Assembly: GCF_030848805.1 (NCBI RefSeq)
Contig: NW_027270080.1
Location: forward strand, 319,519 to 383,518
Length of the DNA stretch: 64,000 nt
Source of the DNA: Temnothorax longispinosus
Lineage: Eukaryota; Arthropoda; Insecta; Hymenoptera; Formicidae
Direction of reading: 5' to 3'
The stretch's first letter is position 1. Every line of letters begins with the position of its first letter. The notes below the pieces were generated by a model. That model was not told the origin of the DNA. It worked only from the letters and a program-made list of their open reading frames with translations, and searched no databases. A program made the position numbers and the translations under genes. Of the stretch, positions 42,327 to 53,276 are shown in pieces.

Positions 42327-42965
42327 TGACGATGGTTTCTGGTAGTACTTTTAACGCTGAACAAAAAATTATATAGGTCTTATAGGGCTAACCGCTCTGG
42401 TTTTTGAGATATACAGTGTGTTAAAGTTGAGAAAACTTTAGATTAAAAGCGACCACACCGATTTCAATGACCTTGATATATGTTGTCAAGGACATAATTC
42501 TAAGTAACTTTTTCTTTTAACTTAATCGTCGCTCGTTGCTTATTAAAAGTTATTAACAAAAAAAGTTTGAAAAATATAGCAAGGCGAAAGAGGGAGTCAC
42601 GCGTAAAAAGTTATAAATCCATGTGGCACCTCGTTTCGCGTGGAAAGTGTATGCGTGAAGCGCGTGAAGGCAGTATAGGTTCCGCTCCCCTGCAGGGGGC
42701 TCTATACTATTGTTAAAGTAGACACATAATGTGCCTTCAAAGTACATATGCGTCGGCTTTCCATGCGTAAAAAGTTGTAAACCCATGTGGCACCTCGTTT
42801 TATATCGATAACATATATCAAGGTCATTGAAATCGGTGAGGTCGACCTTAATCTAAAGTTTTGCCAACTTTAACACTGTATATCTCGAAAACCAGAGCGG
42901 TTAGCCCTATAAGACCTATATAATTTTTTGTTCAGCGTTAAAAGTACTACCAGAAACCATCGTCA
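42327..42965. mobile_element. 639-bp element with long inverted ends
   Basis: Arms start TGACGATGGTTTCTGGTAGT and run about 160 bp through GTTCAGCG, AATTATATAGGTCTTATAGG, GGCTAACCGCTCTGG and AACTTTAG to TTTCAATGACCTTGATATATG. The centre (42600-42830) matches 50560-50770. Confidence 0.75.
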
Positions 42966-43001
42966 GAAACAGGCGCAAAAGTTATCGGGATCTAACCCTA
43001 C

Positions 43002-44047
43002 CCCTTACAGAAAAGTATTACTGACTAAATACTTAAAATCTCAGTGATTTAATACTGTCAATATTTATTTGGGAAATACTGGGAAAATACTGGTAGTGAT
43101 AAATATTATAGGTAGTGATTAATACTACACAGAACTACTGGTGCTTAGTATTGAATTACTCACCGATATTTCGATTTCCGATATTTACCCGGCATAAAAA
43201 AAATTATTTTTTTTTCGAAATTTTATTACTATTTTATAACTAAATTTGTTTCTTAAGATGCAGTCTATAATTATAAATATTTTCTCGTATTTGAAAAACA
43301 CACTTACCTTGGTGGGATCGAACTCGGGACCTCTGGATCGTGAGCCAACTGCCTTACGTGGTAGACTACTTCTTAATTTGATGTAAGTGTTATATATAGT
43401 CTACATGTGTCATAACCAGCGCAAATATATAATTTTTCAAAAATCATCTTAAGAAACAAATTCAGTTTAAAAAGAGTAATAAAATTTTGAATTGGATATT
43501 AAAATGATATCCTCAGTACTATTTCAAAACTTGTACACTTTTATCACGACGAATTAGTACAGACCTTCATATAAAATGTATTTGTGCCTTACTTTTATCT
43601 CTTTTCCTTAATATTATCAGGAATTACCAATTATAATGTTTCTATACAAATTGTAGTACTGGTCAGTGATTAATTTCACATGGAATATTCAGTTCAGTAC
43701 TTGAGTATTAATATTAAAATACTGGCCAGTGATTTATTACACATGGAATCCTTGGTTCAGTACTTCAGTACTAACATTGAAATACTCATCAGTAATTCAA
43801 CACAAATATTTATTACACAAGTATTTTCACCTAGTATTAAATGCTTTCTCATCAGAAATTTAATACTAAGTATTCAATACTCGTCCTGTATTAAATACTA
43901 CTTTCATAAATTACTGACCAGTAATAAAATACTATGCAATACTTGGATCACAGTGATTCAAGTATTAATAAATACTTAATTTTAGTATTATTAATACACA
44001 AAATAAGTATTTATTACTAACCAGCTAGTAATACTTTTTTGTAAGGG
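43002..44047. mobile_element. 1.05 kb TIR element rich in AATACT words
   Basis: The tips are CCCTTACAGAAAAGTATTACT and the complement of AGTAATACTTTTTTGTAAGGG. The interior consists of many short AATACTG, AGTATTAA and TACTGGTCAGTG words in both orientations. No ORF of note. It resembles 13287-14735 in design, and both carry the same SINE. Confidence 0.7.
43165..43462 (-). mobile_element. tRNA-derived SINE, copy 2
   Basis: Nearly identical to 13590-13885: the same tRNA-like head (GCTCACGATCCAGAGGTCCC, then TTCGATCCCACC), the same CTTAAGAAACAAATT arms and the same tail. The B box has lost one base relative to copy 1. Confidence 0.7.
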
Positions 44048-44049
44048 AC

Positions 44050-45480
44050 TTTGCATATAATAATGTATTCACGCATTTACGCATTCACAATATGAATAAA
44101 ATATCCCGAGTAATATCCGCTAAACTTTGATATCTGATGCATATGTAAAATTATTGTCAATTGTCAAGCGATGTGAATTCAACAGGAAGAACAACTAACT
44201 ACGTCAATGTCGTCAATGCATAAATGTCAAGGTAAGTTTGTCTGGAACTTTTCGTCAAGCTTTTGAGTAAAATATCTCTAAAACTTAACCAGCTTTCTGA
44301 TCATTTAAGAGCATTTTTCTGACATAATGTCGATATAAGCTATCGATTCCGAGCTGTCTAACCAGTCCGAATGAAATCGGTGCAGTCAATTCCGAGATTT
44401 CGATTACGTAAAAAGTAATATTTTTTGCGTTCTAGTTTCAATTTTAGTCGTACCAACATATTCAGTGATTTTGTCCCTTAAAAGGTTTTTAGTAAGTCTA
44501 CATACAATATTATTAAAATTATGCAATGTAAAAGTAAACATTAATATGCATAGATGCGTAATAATTTCTGATGATGCTGGCAAGACAAATAACCAGAGAG
44601 AGTGGAGGAGGAGAAAAAAAGGGAAGAAAGAAGGAAGAAAAAGAGGGAGATTGATGGAGCTTTATTAGCCTTCTCTTAGTGTTTGCACAAGCTCGCGCAC
44701 AAGCCTGATTTCTAGAATTAGATGAAGAAGGAACAAATAAAAAGTATCCGTTTATTGAGAGAGAGATTGCGTTTAGTAATTTATGTAATTCAGAAAAGTC
44801 TAGATTGGGCAGACCTATACAAAGAATACCAACATTTGTTGCATAGGAGAAGGGAAACTGCCCTAAAACCTTCCCAGTATTCTTGAACAAAATTGTACAT
44901 AGATAATATAAAATACAATATAAGTACAATAAATGTATCAAATGCATACAAGAAACAAATAAATGGTTATTATAGAACAGTCCTTTCTTTTAATATATGG
45001 CATAATATACTTTGAAGTTTTACTGAGGTATTTCTTTATCAAATAAAAAGCTTCATTATAAAAAGAATTGTAATATTATGTTTTCATATACTTTCTCTGG
45101 ACGTAGTCAAGCTCAGAATTAGTTGTTCTTTTCTAAAGAAAGGATCGTTTGAAACATAAACACAAATCAATTAAAACAAGAATATCAATTCAGCTATAAT
45201 TTGTATAATCTGGGAAATAATGCATCAATCTTTTAGTTGGAATAATGAATAACTATTATCTGTCTATTAAATAATATCATTTGTACTTTCAATACTGATT
45301 GAGTCTTACCAAACTCGTTTCTAAATCACAGCAAAGCAATATACTAAATTATGAGCGATTAATACAACACAAGCTATACGTACAATATGAGCAACAACAA
45401 AAACAGAAGCAATAAGTTTCTCACTGAGTTTACTAAATTAAATCTTGTAATAAGAAGTCTTTGATTAACACACTAATTCA
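44050..45480. other. AT-rich stretch without supported gene
   Basis: A purine-rich run (44600-44660) creates a 142-codon minus-strand frame (44947-44519) that is hydrophobic and Ser/Pro-rich without a motif. I do not support it as a gene. Nothing else is recognised. Confidence 0.45.
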
Positions 45481-45530
45481 CCATCAAGAGACACGGTAGT
45501 GTCTCGCGCCAAGTACACGCGGAGCGAGAC

Positions 45531-45633
45531 CGACCGTGACTCTTTTACGCGACGCGACGGGTTGCGAGTACCCGAGATGTTGAGATCTCGATAACGAGTG
45601 AACGGATCAAGTTCTAAGTAGGCTTGATCGATA
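45531..45633. repeat. Dispersed repeat shared with 7573-7678
   Basis: Same wording as 7573-7678. It is preceded by the palindrome AGACACGGTAGTGTCT at 45489-45504, which also occurs as complement near 33146-33161 and in diverged form near 60325-60345. Confidence 0.7.
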
Positions 45634-45782
45634 GCTTGGGGTCCAATTAGGGGGGGGTTTCTCTCATAATATTCCGCTACGTGCCCTACGAGCGGAGATA
45701 TTGCAACGCAAAGTCCAAATGTGAAAATTTTTTATTAAGATACTTCTTCTATCTACTTCTAACGCCGACGTCTTATATGACA

Positions 45783-46095
45783 CTACAAAAAGGCGTGATA
45801 TCCGTACAAAATTACCTTTTTCAAAAAAAAGTAAAAAAATGCGCCAAGTACACGCATAGTAGTATATATGTATTATGTTGTTACCTCGAAAAAAACAAAG
45901 TGGTAGTATTATACCTCAAAAATAACACCCTGTACATATTGTTTATACAATGCGTAATACTACGAAAAGGCGTGATATCTGTACAAAATTACCTTTTTTA
46001 AAAAAAAGGTAAAGAAAGGCGCCAAGTACACGCATAGTAGTGTATATGTTGTTACCTCGAAAAAAAAAAAACAGTGGTAGTATTATACCTTAAAA
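45783..46095. repeat. Two tandem copies of a 180-bp unit
   Basis: AAGGCGTGATATCCGTACAA, GCGCCAAGTACACGCATAGT, TGTTGTTACCTCGAAAAAA and GTGGTAGTATTATACCT occur twice in direct order. Derived fragments (AACAAGTGGTAGACGAAATC, TTTGTATC) continue to about 46500, partly inverted at 46440-46500. Confidence 0.8.
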
Positions 46096-46342
46096 TCTAA
46101 GTAACAAGTGGTAGACGAAATCTTTGTATCTTGAAAAATCTCGAAAAAACCTAAACAGTAGTATCTTCACCTCAAAAAAAAAAACAAAGTAGTAGTATTA
46201 TACCTCGAAAAAACCTAAGTAACAAGTGGTGGACGTAATCTTTGTATCTCCAAAAATCTCGAAAAACCTAAGCAGTATTATTTTTATTTCCAAAAAATAT
46301 TACTCAAGTGATACACATCACAAAATTACGTTACCTTATCAA

Positions 46343-46430
46343 AAATGAGTCGCGCTTAAGTGATCTATTATTACAATTACAAAAAAGAAATGATATCTCT
46401 TTTTAAATTACAGCGCCAATTACAGAGAAC
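46343..46430. repeat. Repeat shared with 63925-64000
   Basis: AAAATGAGTCGCGCTTAAGT, GATCTATTATTACAATTAC and AAATTACAGCGCCA recur at 63925-64000 in the same orientation with one inserted base. The second copy runs off the window. Confidence 0.85.
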
Positions 46431-46752
46431 ATATATTTTTCGAGATACAAAGATTACGTCTACCACTTGTTACTTAGGTTTTTTCGAGGTATAATATTAC
46501 TACTGCTTTTCTTTGATTAGAGATAAAAAATTGAATCATGAAGAATTACACAGAGGTAACAGTACAAAATACAAATATTTTATTAAAATATTTAAACCCA
46601 ACAAGGGAATACAAGGTATTTAAATACAAAGTTTATATAAGTATTTTAAAAGATTTAATCGCATCGCAAAGAATTACAGAGGTAACAGTACAAAAAATAA
46701 AAATATTTTATTAAAATACATAAATTTTTTCTTGTCAAAAAACTTGGCGCTG

Positions 46753-46753
46753 C

Positions 46754-46796
<43 letters not shown>
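46753..46796. repeat. (GA)n microsatellite
   Basis: About 21 uninterrupted GA dinucleotides. Confidence 0.95.
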
Positions 46797-46798
<2 letters not shown>

Positions 46799-46904
46799 TT
46801 TACAAATGTAGATATTACTTATTCTATACTTAATTCTAATCGCTTTAAAAATCTAAACTTATCCTAACTTATCCTATACTTAGTAATAAGCCGCATTATT
46901 CACC

Positions 46905-46905
46905 G

Positions 46906-46958
<53 letters not shown>
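46905..46958. repeat. (CA)n microsatellite
   Basis: About 27 uninterrupted CA dinucleotides. Confidence 0.95.
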
Positions 46959-46959
<1 letters not shown>

Positions 46960-47999
46960 CGCCCACACCCACTCGCTCGCACATACACACCAGGCTGACC
47001 TAATTTGAGGTCTAGCAGCGCCAAGTTTTTGACAAGAAAAATTTATGTATATAAAGGTGGCTGGGGAGGGGGAGAGGAAGAGGAAAGAAGAGAGAGAGAG
47101 GAGGAAGAAGAGAGTCAAATGCCAGCTTATATAAATATTCATAGTTTAAAAATGAATGTATAAATGACAGACCAAAAGAATTAAAAAATCCAATACAAAT
47201 AAATTTCGAAGAAATTTCAACAGAATATGTATCGCGAAGAATGCATGGTGATATAACTGTAACAAAATGATTTTGATGCAAGAAATCATCATGTTTGAAA
47301 TATTTTTTGTCCAATAATTATTGAAATATTTCTAATAAATAATACAAAATAAACATTTATTGGCAAGAATGTTATTTCGGGGCTTCTCAATTTGATATGT
47401 GTATTTGATAGATCTTTCGCTAAGAAAAAGAATGCCGCAAACCACAATGCGCTATGATGCACAGTTTTCGAGGTATCAATTTATATAATCTATCACATAG
47501 TATAACAATTAATATACACAGAATTAGCAGTGACCCCTACGGAACTCTAACACCTGCCCCCCCCTCTTTCTTTCACTCACAATAACATTTCTATCATACT
47601 ACTCTCTTTGAAATATGAATTTTTAAGGTGGTCCTTTCGTGAGAACAAGTATTAGATAGGTACCTAATTTGATATATGTTAAATATACAGTAATAAGGGG
47701 CATGTGTACGAAAAATCAAATGAGGTTACCGACACTTTACAAGAAATAAGTCATTCTAAATGTGCGTTCGCGGAGCGTGCCATTGTCATTCTATCCTTGT
47801 TTACATCTAATGAACGAGAAAGATAGAATGATGCAAATCGCCACGTCCGAGGTTTTCAACGAATAATACATGTACTTAGCGATCAGATAAATACATTATT
47901 CATGTCTTAAAATATTTCCTGAAGTTTCCGGATTTCGTACATACCTTGAAATAAAGGCTTGCCGAATGTTTTGCTCTAATATATGAGGTTAAATAAGTA

Positions 48000-48370
48000 G
48001 TGGTCCAATCGCATATTGCTTTACTCGTACTGTCATGCCTGACCTTGCAGCCGCACGCATCACCGGAGACGACTAGGGCACTGAGAGCGGCAAAGATGAG
48101 CGGTACCCGAATAATCGGTCGGAAGAAGGCGACACGGCGTCATGGGGTTAGAGATGATTGACATTAATAGTTTTGGTTTTTACTCACGACTATGATCCCT
48201 TTTTCATTTAATCCGCTTTGTTTGATCGTAGTAGGAAGAACGACCCCATCCGGCGCATAAGTAAATATAAGTGTATCATGCCGCGCCAGTATTTCTGTTT
48301 TGATTTAGTTGAGGCTCAAGCAGCGTAACCCCTCGAGAGGAGGTAGATATTTATTTTATTTTTCCAATTA
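48000..48370. other. Stretch without recognised gene
   Basis: Mixed-composition sequence leading into the GC-rich block. No ORF above 60 codons with a motif. Confidence 0.4.
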
Positions 48371-48379
48371 CGCAATTTT

Positions 48380-49250
48380 TATTTTATTCCCGTCGGCGCG
48401 GGTACGGGAGGTCGTGCGGCGGCATGACAGGGCTTGAGCCCAACCACACTTTCCAGGAAAGGGGAGGCTCCCGTACGGATGGCCGGGATGCTTCCACGCA
48501 GTGTGGCGGGCGAGCCGTGACGATCCGCGGAACGGGAGGATGACGTATAGCAAAATGGCGGACCACGCCTGCGGAGTAGTAACTGTAGCGTCTCGGCGGC
48601 TATCCGAGACCCGATAAGGTAGAAGCGCGACACGGAATGGCGAAAATAGCGCGCGGAAGGAAAATGACGGACCGTCCGCAAACTCAGAGACTACGCGACG
48701 GGCGTGTAAAACTAAGATCTATGATCGCAAAAGGAGACCCGCGAAACGCAATACGCGCGTCAGAATCGAGATCCGACCAACGGTAAAAAAGATGGCGGAC
48801 CGTCGTGAATTTTCTGAACCGACGGCGCGGCGATGGAAAGAGACGTCCCTGACGAGGGCACGGGGTCCCTGAGTCACGCATACGGGGTTGGCGGCGCGAT
48901 ACGGGAACGCGGACAGGAGATAGTGAACCGTCCGCGAACTTGCGCTAGGTGCGTCATCTGCAGGAGTTGGGCATCCCTGACGCCGAGAGGCACTTCGCCG
49001 AGCCCGCGAAACCGGGTCCCGTTGAGACCCGTTGGCCGGGTAACGAAATGGCGGACCGTCCGGGAACTCGCCCTAGGTGAGTCATCCCCGGGGAAAAGAC
49101 ATCCCTGACGAACGGGGACGTCCCAACGGACGTCCGTGTCCGGTCGCCGTCGAAATCCGACGACCGGTAACGAAGTTACAGAACCGTCCGCCATCTCGCG
49201 ATTTGGACGTTTTCTGCGGGGAAAAACCGCAGAAAGCATCGTACTAGGTC
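48380..49250. repeat. GC-rich degenerate minisatellite, about six units
   Basis: The words ATGGCGGACCGTCCGCGAAC, CTAGGTGAGTCATC and GACATCCCTGACGA recur at irregular spacing of about 110-170 bases (near 48555, 48665, 48795, 48925, 49050 and 49175). Overlapping frames of 60-208 codons on both strands arise from this composition. The most frequent complement peptide is RTVRHF. Confidence 0.6.
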
Positions 49251-49989
49251 CGAAATAAGCGTCAGGAGGGGTCGGCGTCGTCGGCGAGCCCGGTGCTCTG
49301 CACCTGGACGTCTTCCTCAGGGAAGTCGCCCGGATGGAAGTTGTAGACATAGTAATAGACCTCGCGCACAGGTCGGCGTCAGCGGCCGCGCGAAATTTGT
49401 CGAGTTGAAAAACCGCTACCCCGTTGCCAGGACGGAGCGACCGCGCGAGCGCAATGCGCGTGGAAATTTTCACGCGGTTCGGCGCAAACGGCGTAAACAC
49501 CCGCGTGAAAAAATACCGGAGTCTAATGCGTAGTTAGCGGCGAGAGAAAGCGGAATAGACGTCGGAGTAGGGATATACGATACCGATGGTGGGGAGCTCG
49601 AACGAGACAAACAACTCGAGGCAGTCTCTCGGGGATGTTCGAGCGTATAACACGTACTAAGCCTCGCTCTGTCGTTACCGCGCTAAGTCACCGCAAACGT
49701 TACACGAGTGCGATAATTGCGATTCGCCAACATTCATAACAACCGGGAACGCCCGCGGAACGCGTTAATTGTCGTCTTTACAAAGACGAACGGCCTTTTT
49801 AGACCAAAATAACTTCGTGCGTCGTAGATTAACGGGGCGTGTGTGCCCACGTATACGAGCGTCCGACATCTTTTGTGACTTGAAGTTTTGTGAACAACCA
49901 ACACTGGAAATCAATATAATTGAATAAATTAAACATCCTTTTCGTAAAAAATTTCGAAAATTTATTAAATAGGACTTACCTTCTACTTA

Positions 49990-50283
49990 CCTGATCCATT
50001 GGCGTCGATCACTCGAAGTCCCTCGTTGATCCTGGATTCCGGTGGCAGCGACGATCCTGATCGGCGACGGCGATGATCCAGCGGTGACAGGAACCTGAAA
50101 AAAGGAAGATTAATTAGTCTGATTAATAATTAGAAAGATCGTTCGATACTTACCTTCTTGGTGGTTCAAAGGTCAAACCGAGTGGCGACCGTTGATTTCT
50201 AAGGACACGTAGCGTTGATTCGTGCCTCCAATAGTACCGTCCGGTTACAACCTAACCTAAATCGAGTCCAACCGCACTACTAT
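49990..50283 (-). CDS. Two candidate exons of an unidentified gene
   Basis: On the minus strand, 50283 to about 50158 reads STLRVLRNQRSPLGLTFEPP and ends at a GTAAGT donor. A TTTTTCAG acceptor starts 50096 and the frame continues as RRFLSPLDHRRRRSGSSLPP, then ESRINEGLRVIDANGSG, ending at another GTAAGT donor near 49991. Two perfect donors, one acceptor and an in-phase join support splicing. No protein family is recognised, and the Arg/Ser-rich sequence could be untranslated leader. Confidence 0.35.
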
Positions 50284-50559
50284 TGTGATATTTTTTTAAT
50301 TAGTAAATAATTAAATACGATTAAATCGTGCGTGTAAAATCATATTATATTATTATAATTATTGGGATGTTGTGTAATGTTTGTCAATATGTCTGTTTTC
50401 AATTACCTCATGACGGACTGTTACTTGACTAGCTGGGTCCGCGAAAGGACCACCTTAAATAATATTTCAATTGTGTGTGTATAAACAGTACACACTTAGG
50501 TGGGGGAGGGACTACTGCCCTCCCCCGCAAGCAGGGGGGGTGGTGGTAAACGGTTCGCG

Positions 50560-50770
50560 TAAAAGTATATGCGTGGAGGCAGTAGGTTCCGCTCCCCTGC
50601 GGGGAGCTCTACAATTATATTAAACTAGACACATAGTGTGCCTTCAAAGTTCATGTGTAGGCTTTCCTCGCGTGAAAAGTTGTAATCCCATGTGGCACTT
50701 CGTTTTATATCGACAACATATATCAAGGTCATTGAAATCGGTCAGGTCGCCCGTAAATTGCAAACCCATG
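50560..50770. repeat. Repeat shared with 42600-42830
   Basis: GGCAGTAGGTTCCGCTCCCC, TAGACACATAGTGTGCCTTC, AAAGTTGTAATCCCATGTGG and CATATATCAAGGTCATTGAA match the centre of the element at 42327-42965 in the same orientation. Confidence 0.75.
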
Positions 50771-50949
50771 TAATACCGTACATGGGCTATTATACATTTA
50801 AAAATCGATATGTCGAAAACTATGCATCGTAGCGCATTGTGATTTGCGGCATTCTTTTTTTCAGTGAAAGATCTATCAAACACACCTATCAAATTGAGGG
50901 GCCCCGGAAATAACATTATCTCCCATTTATTTTATAAACATTTATAAAT

Positions 50950-51161
50950 TATTTAATATTATTAAATACGTTTAAAAATTAGTATGCAAATGCGATGTAA
51001 AAGAGTAAAAGACATATAAAAGCATAAAAAAATAGTTTTAAGAGAATAGATTAAGATATTAAAAAGAAAATAATTTATAAATACTGAAAGAAACGGAAGG
51101 TTTAGTAATTCTAGGAAGCAACAATAAAAAAATTATTATTTACTTTCTTTTACTATAATAT
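50950..51161. other. AT-rich stretch without gene
   Basis: Nothing recognised. Confidence 0.5.
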
Positions 51162-51447
51162 TGTTTCGTGGGTGCCGCTTGGTACGCTTTTCGATAACTC
51201 TGAGCTGAAGCAAGCAGTCATACCGAGAAGTCGCGAAGCGTTTCCTTGACAACGGGCTGCTGTTTAACAATTGAGTTTTTTTAGAAAAAAATTCGGCTTT
51301 TAAACTGTTCTGACGTGTTTTCTGGTGTTCCCTTCTAATAAAGAGATTCGATCGTTAATAAACGTGTTGTTATTCCCATGGGAGTGCGAGTGAGTGCGTG
51401 AGAGCCATACAAGGAGTCACGGACTCAACGTCGGCCTGGGCGCAACA
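51162..51447 (+). mobile_element. Probable 5' LTR of a Ty3/gypsy element
   Basis: It starts TGTTTCGTGGG and ends GCGCAACA, with AATAAA signals near 51339 and 51358. Directly after it comes TTTTTGGGACTCGTCTGGGA, a primer-binding-site type common in gypsy-like elements. The left limit is approximate, and no 3' LTR is found in the window. Confidence 0.5.
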
Positions 51448-51531
51448 TTTTTGGGACTCGTCTGGGATCGCACGGATCGCATGGATCGTAAAGATCGGAC
51501 GGATCTGCAGAAAGCGGACGAGTGAAGACAC

Positions 51532-51974
51532 GATGACGAGCACCGAGCCCACGACAACTCCTTCGACGAGAAAGAGAGCGCGGACAGAGACGCCGGGACC
51601 GAGGAGATACCCCGAGCTAGCCCGAGTGTCCCACAGCTCACGTCAGAGGCAAAGATCTTGCAAGCCATGCTGCAGGAGATGCGGCTGATGCGTAAGGAGC
51701 ACGCGGCGTTGTTGCGGCAGCGGGAAGCGGAGCCACACCATCGAGAACTCCCACAGCTAAGTCTATCCGATAATAAAGCTTTTGGGGATTCGGGGTCGCG
51801 AATCGCGTTCGCGGAAGTGTATCGGGGAAGGGAAGACTCGCGTCGCAGCGGAGTGTGTAAAATTAAAGCTCGATACGTACGATGGAACGATTCCGTTGCG
51901 AGAGTTTTTCTCGTAATTTGAGCTGATTGCCCGAGCGAATAAGTAAAGTGGCGCGTCGAAAACGGCTATATTAG
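51532..51974 (+). pseudogene. Gypsy-type gag, 5' part (continues at 59360)
   Basis: ATG at 51532 opens TEPTTTPSTRKRARTETPG. After a frame change near 51640 LQAMLQEMRLMRKEHAALLR forms a coiled-coil-like segment, and near 51870-51960 shifted frames give LDTYDGT, LREFF and ANKWRVE, the beginning of the capsid-like core of insect gypsy gag. The copia element interrupts the core here. Several frameshifts make it dead. Confidence 0.6.
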
Positions 51975-52380
51975 TGTAGATATATGTATTCTGTTAGTGA
52001 TCTCAGGGCGAAAGGAGATACGAGTTAGTTCTTCAGTAGATGGCGCTTGTATTTTTAGAGTCTGCTCTCTATGTTAGCATGCAGTTAAGGTCAGTCCGCA
52101 TAGCGCTCTCGTTAAGTTAAAGCGGGGAGCATACGGTTCTGCACAACGCATAATGCGTAAGCATAAGAAAATTGATTGGTCTATTTCCTTATGCACATGT
52201 GTATGGACCAATCAATTTTTTTATGCTTACGCATTATGCGTTGTGCAGAAATGTGTGCTCCCCGCTTTTCACTGTTCTGTAGACGCACGTATATAATAAA
52301 TATTAAGTGTTCTTTATAATACAATAATACTTTTCTACTATTTTCTACCCGGTCAGACACATTCCTCTGTAAAGCCAACA
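51975..52380 (+). repeat. Copia left LTR, carrying a MITE
   Basis: Same sequence as 59102-59359 except for the 149-base insertion at 52121-52269. It contains AATAAA near 52297. Confidence 0.9.
52121..52265. mobile_element. 145-bp palindromic MITE in the copia LTR
   Basis: Absent from the other LTR, so it arrived after copia. Arms start AGCGGGGAGCA and continue (after a few unpaired bases) TTCTGCACAACGCATAATGC. The core is GATTGGTC...GACCAATC, as in the island at 30160-34640. The left flank is TTAA and the right TTTT, a worn duplication. Confidence 0.85.
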
Positions 52381-52493
52381 TATGGTTATGGGCCCAGTTT
52401 TGGCCTGCACCGCGGGGAAATAGTGAAAAGTGAGCTTATTAGCTCGGTTCTGGATTGTGATTGAGATTCTGGAGAGTTCTTTCCGCAACGAAG

Positions 52494-53239
52494 ATGGCGG
52501 ACATCACGCACGTCCCTCTCATCACCAAGCTCAAAGGAAAAGAAAATTATTCTACTTGGAAGATAGCGATGGAAAACTGTCTGCATTTGGATGGGCTCTG
52601 GAAGGCGGTACTAGGAACTGAAACGTGCGAACAGAAGAAAGCGAAGCCAAAGGCTAAGATAATTCTCAGCGTAGACGAGACGATCTATATACATGTAGCC
52701 GACGCGTCCACAGCAAAAGAAGCGTGAGATAATCTCAGAAGAGCATTTTAAGACAGCGGACTCACACAAGAAAAGTCGGGCTTCTTCGAAAGATAACAAC
52801 AATTAGGTTGGATCATTGTGATTCAATGGAACGATACGTCAATGAAATTATGTCAGCCCGGTCAGCCGCGCATCAACTCTCATCGATTGGCTTCAAGATA
52901 AATCAAGAATGGCTAGGCACCGTGCTATTGGCTGGCCTCCCCGAGCGCTACCAACCGATGATTATGGCTCTAGAGAATTCCGGCATGGAAGTCACCGGTG
53001 ATTCAGTGAAGACAAAACTCCTTCAAGAATCGAGTTGTAGCGATAAATCGAAATCGCAAGTCGATGGTAATTCAGTATATCACGTAAGGCGGCAGGTCGA
53101 GCGTGCAAAGGGCCAGAAGCAGAAATCGCAGAAAACGAAATGCTGGTCCTGCGGCAAAATCGGTCATTACGCAAATGAGTGCGATGACAAGAAGAAAGAA
53201 GATAAGAAAAGAAGCGAACTGATCAACCGAAGAAGGTAA
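52494..53239 (+). pseudogene. Copia gag with CCHC zinc knuckle
   Basis: ATG at 52494 (MADITHVPLITKLKGKENYS, then W) is a typical copia gag start. A stop at 52725 and a frame change follow. The open part 52808-53239 contains WLGTVLLAGLPERYQPMI and, near 53140-53181, CWSCGKIGHYANEC, an intact Cys-x2-Cys-x4-His-x4-Cys knuckle for RNA binding, then a Lys-rich tail. Confidence 0.85.
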
Positions 53240-53276
53240 GAGCGGTAGCAAGGTTGCGTCCTTCGCCAATAACATC

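Larger units (their letters stand above)
46710..47050. repeat. Inverted pair enclosing two microsatellites
   Basis: ACATAAATTTTTTCTTGTCA, then CTTGGCGCTGCTAGA (46710-46755) is repeated as complement at 47011-47050. Between them are (GA)n at 46753-46796 and (CA)n at 46905-46958. The arms may be the ends of a small element whose interior has expanded. Confidence 0.7.
47350..50945. mobile_element. 3.6 kb unit with long inverted ends
   Basis: The left end (47350-47480: TTATTTCGGGGCTTCTCAAT, ATTTGATAGATCTTTC, AAGAATGCCGCAAACCACAATGCGCT) is repeated as complement at 50802-50945 with moderate divergence. The interior holds a GC-rich minisatellite and two candidate exons. No transposase is recognised and no target duplication is evident. 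It may be a TIR element or two inverted copies of one repeat. Confidence 0.5.

Noticed and set aside
44519..44947. 142-codon hydrophobic minus-strand ORF
   Set aside because: Caused by a purine-rich tract and AT-rich sequence; no motif, no splice or polyadenylation context.
46906..47142. Minus ORF ending in Val/Cys repeats
   Set aside because: Produced by the (CA)n microsatellite.
48874..49500. 208-codon minus-strand ORF
   Set aside because: It lies over the GC-rich minisatellite, has antisense and overlapping frames of similar length, and shows no motif.
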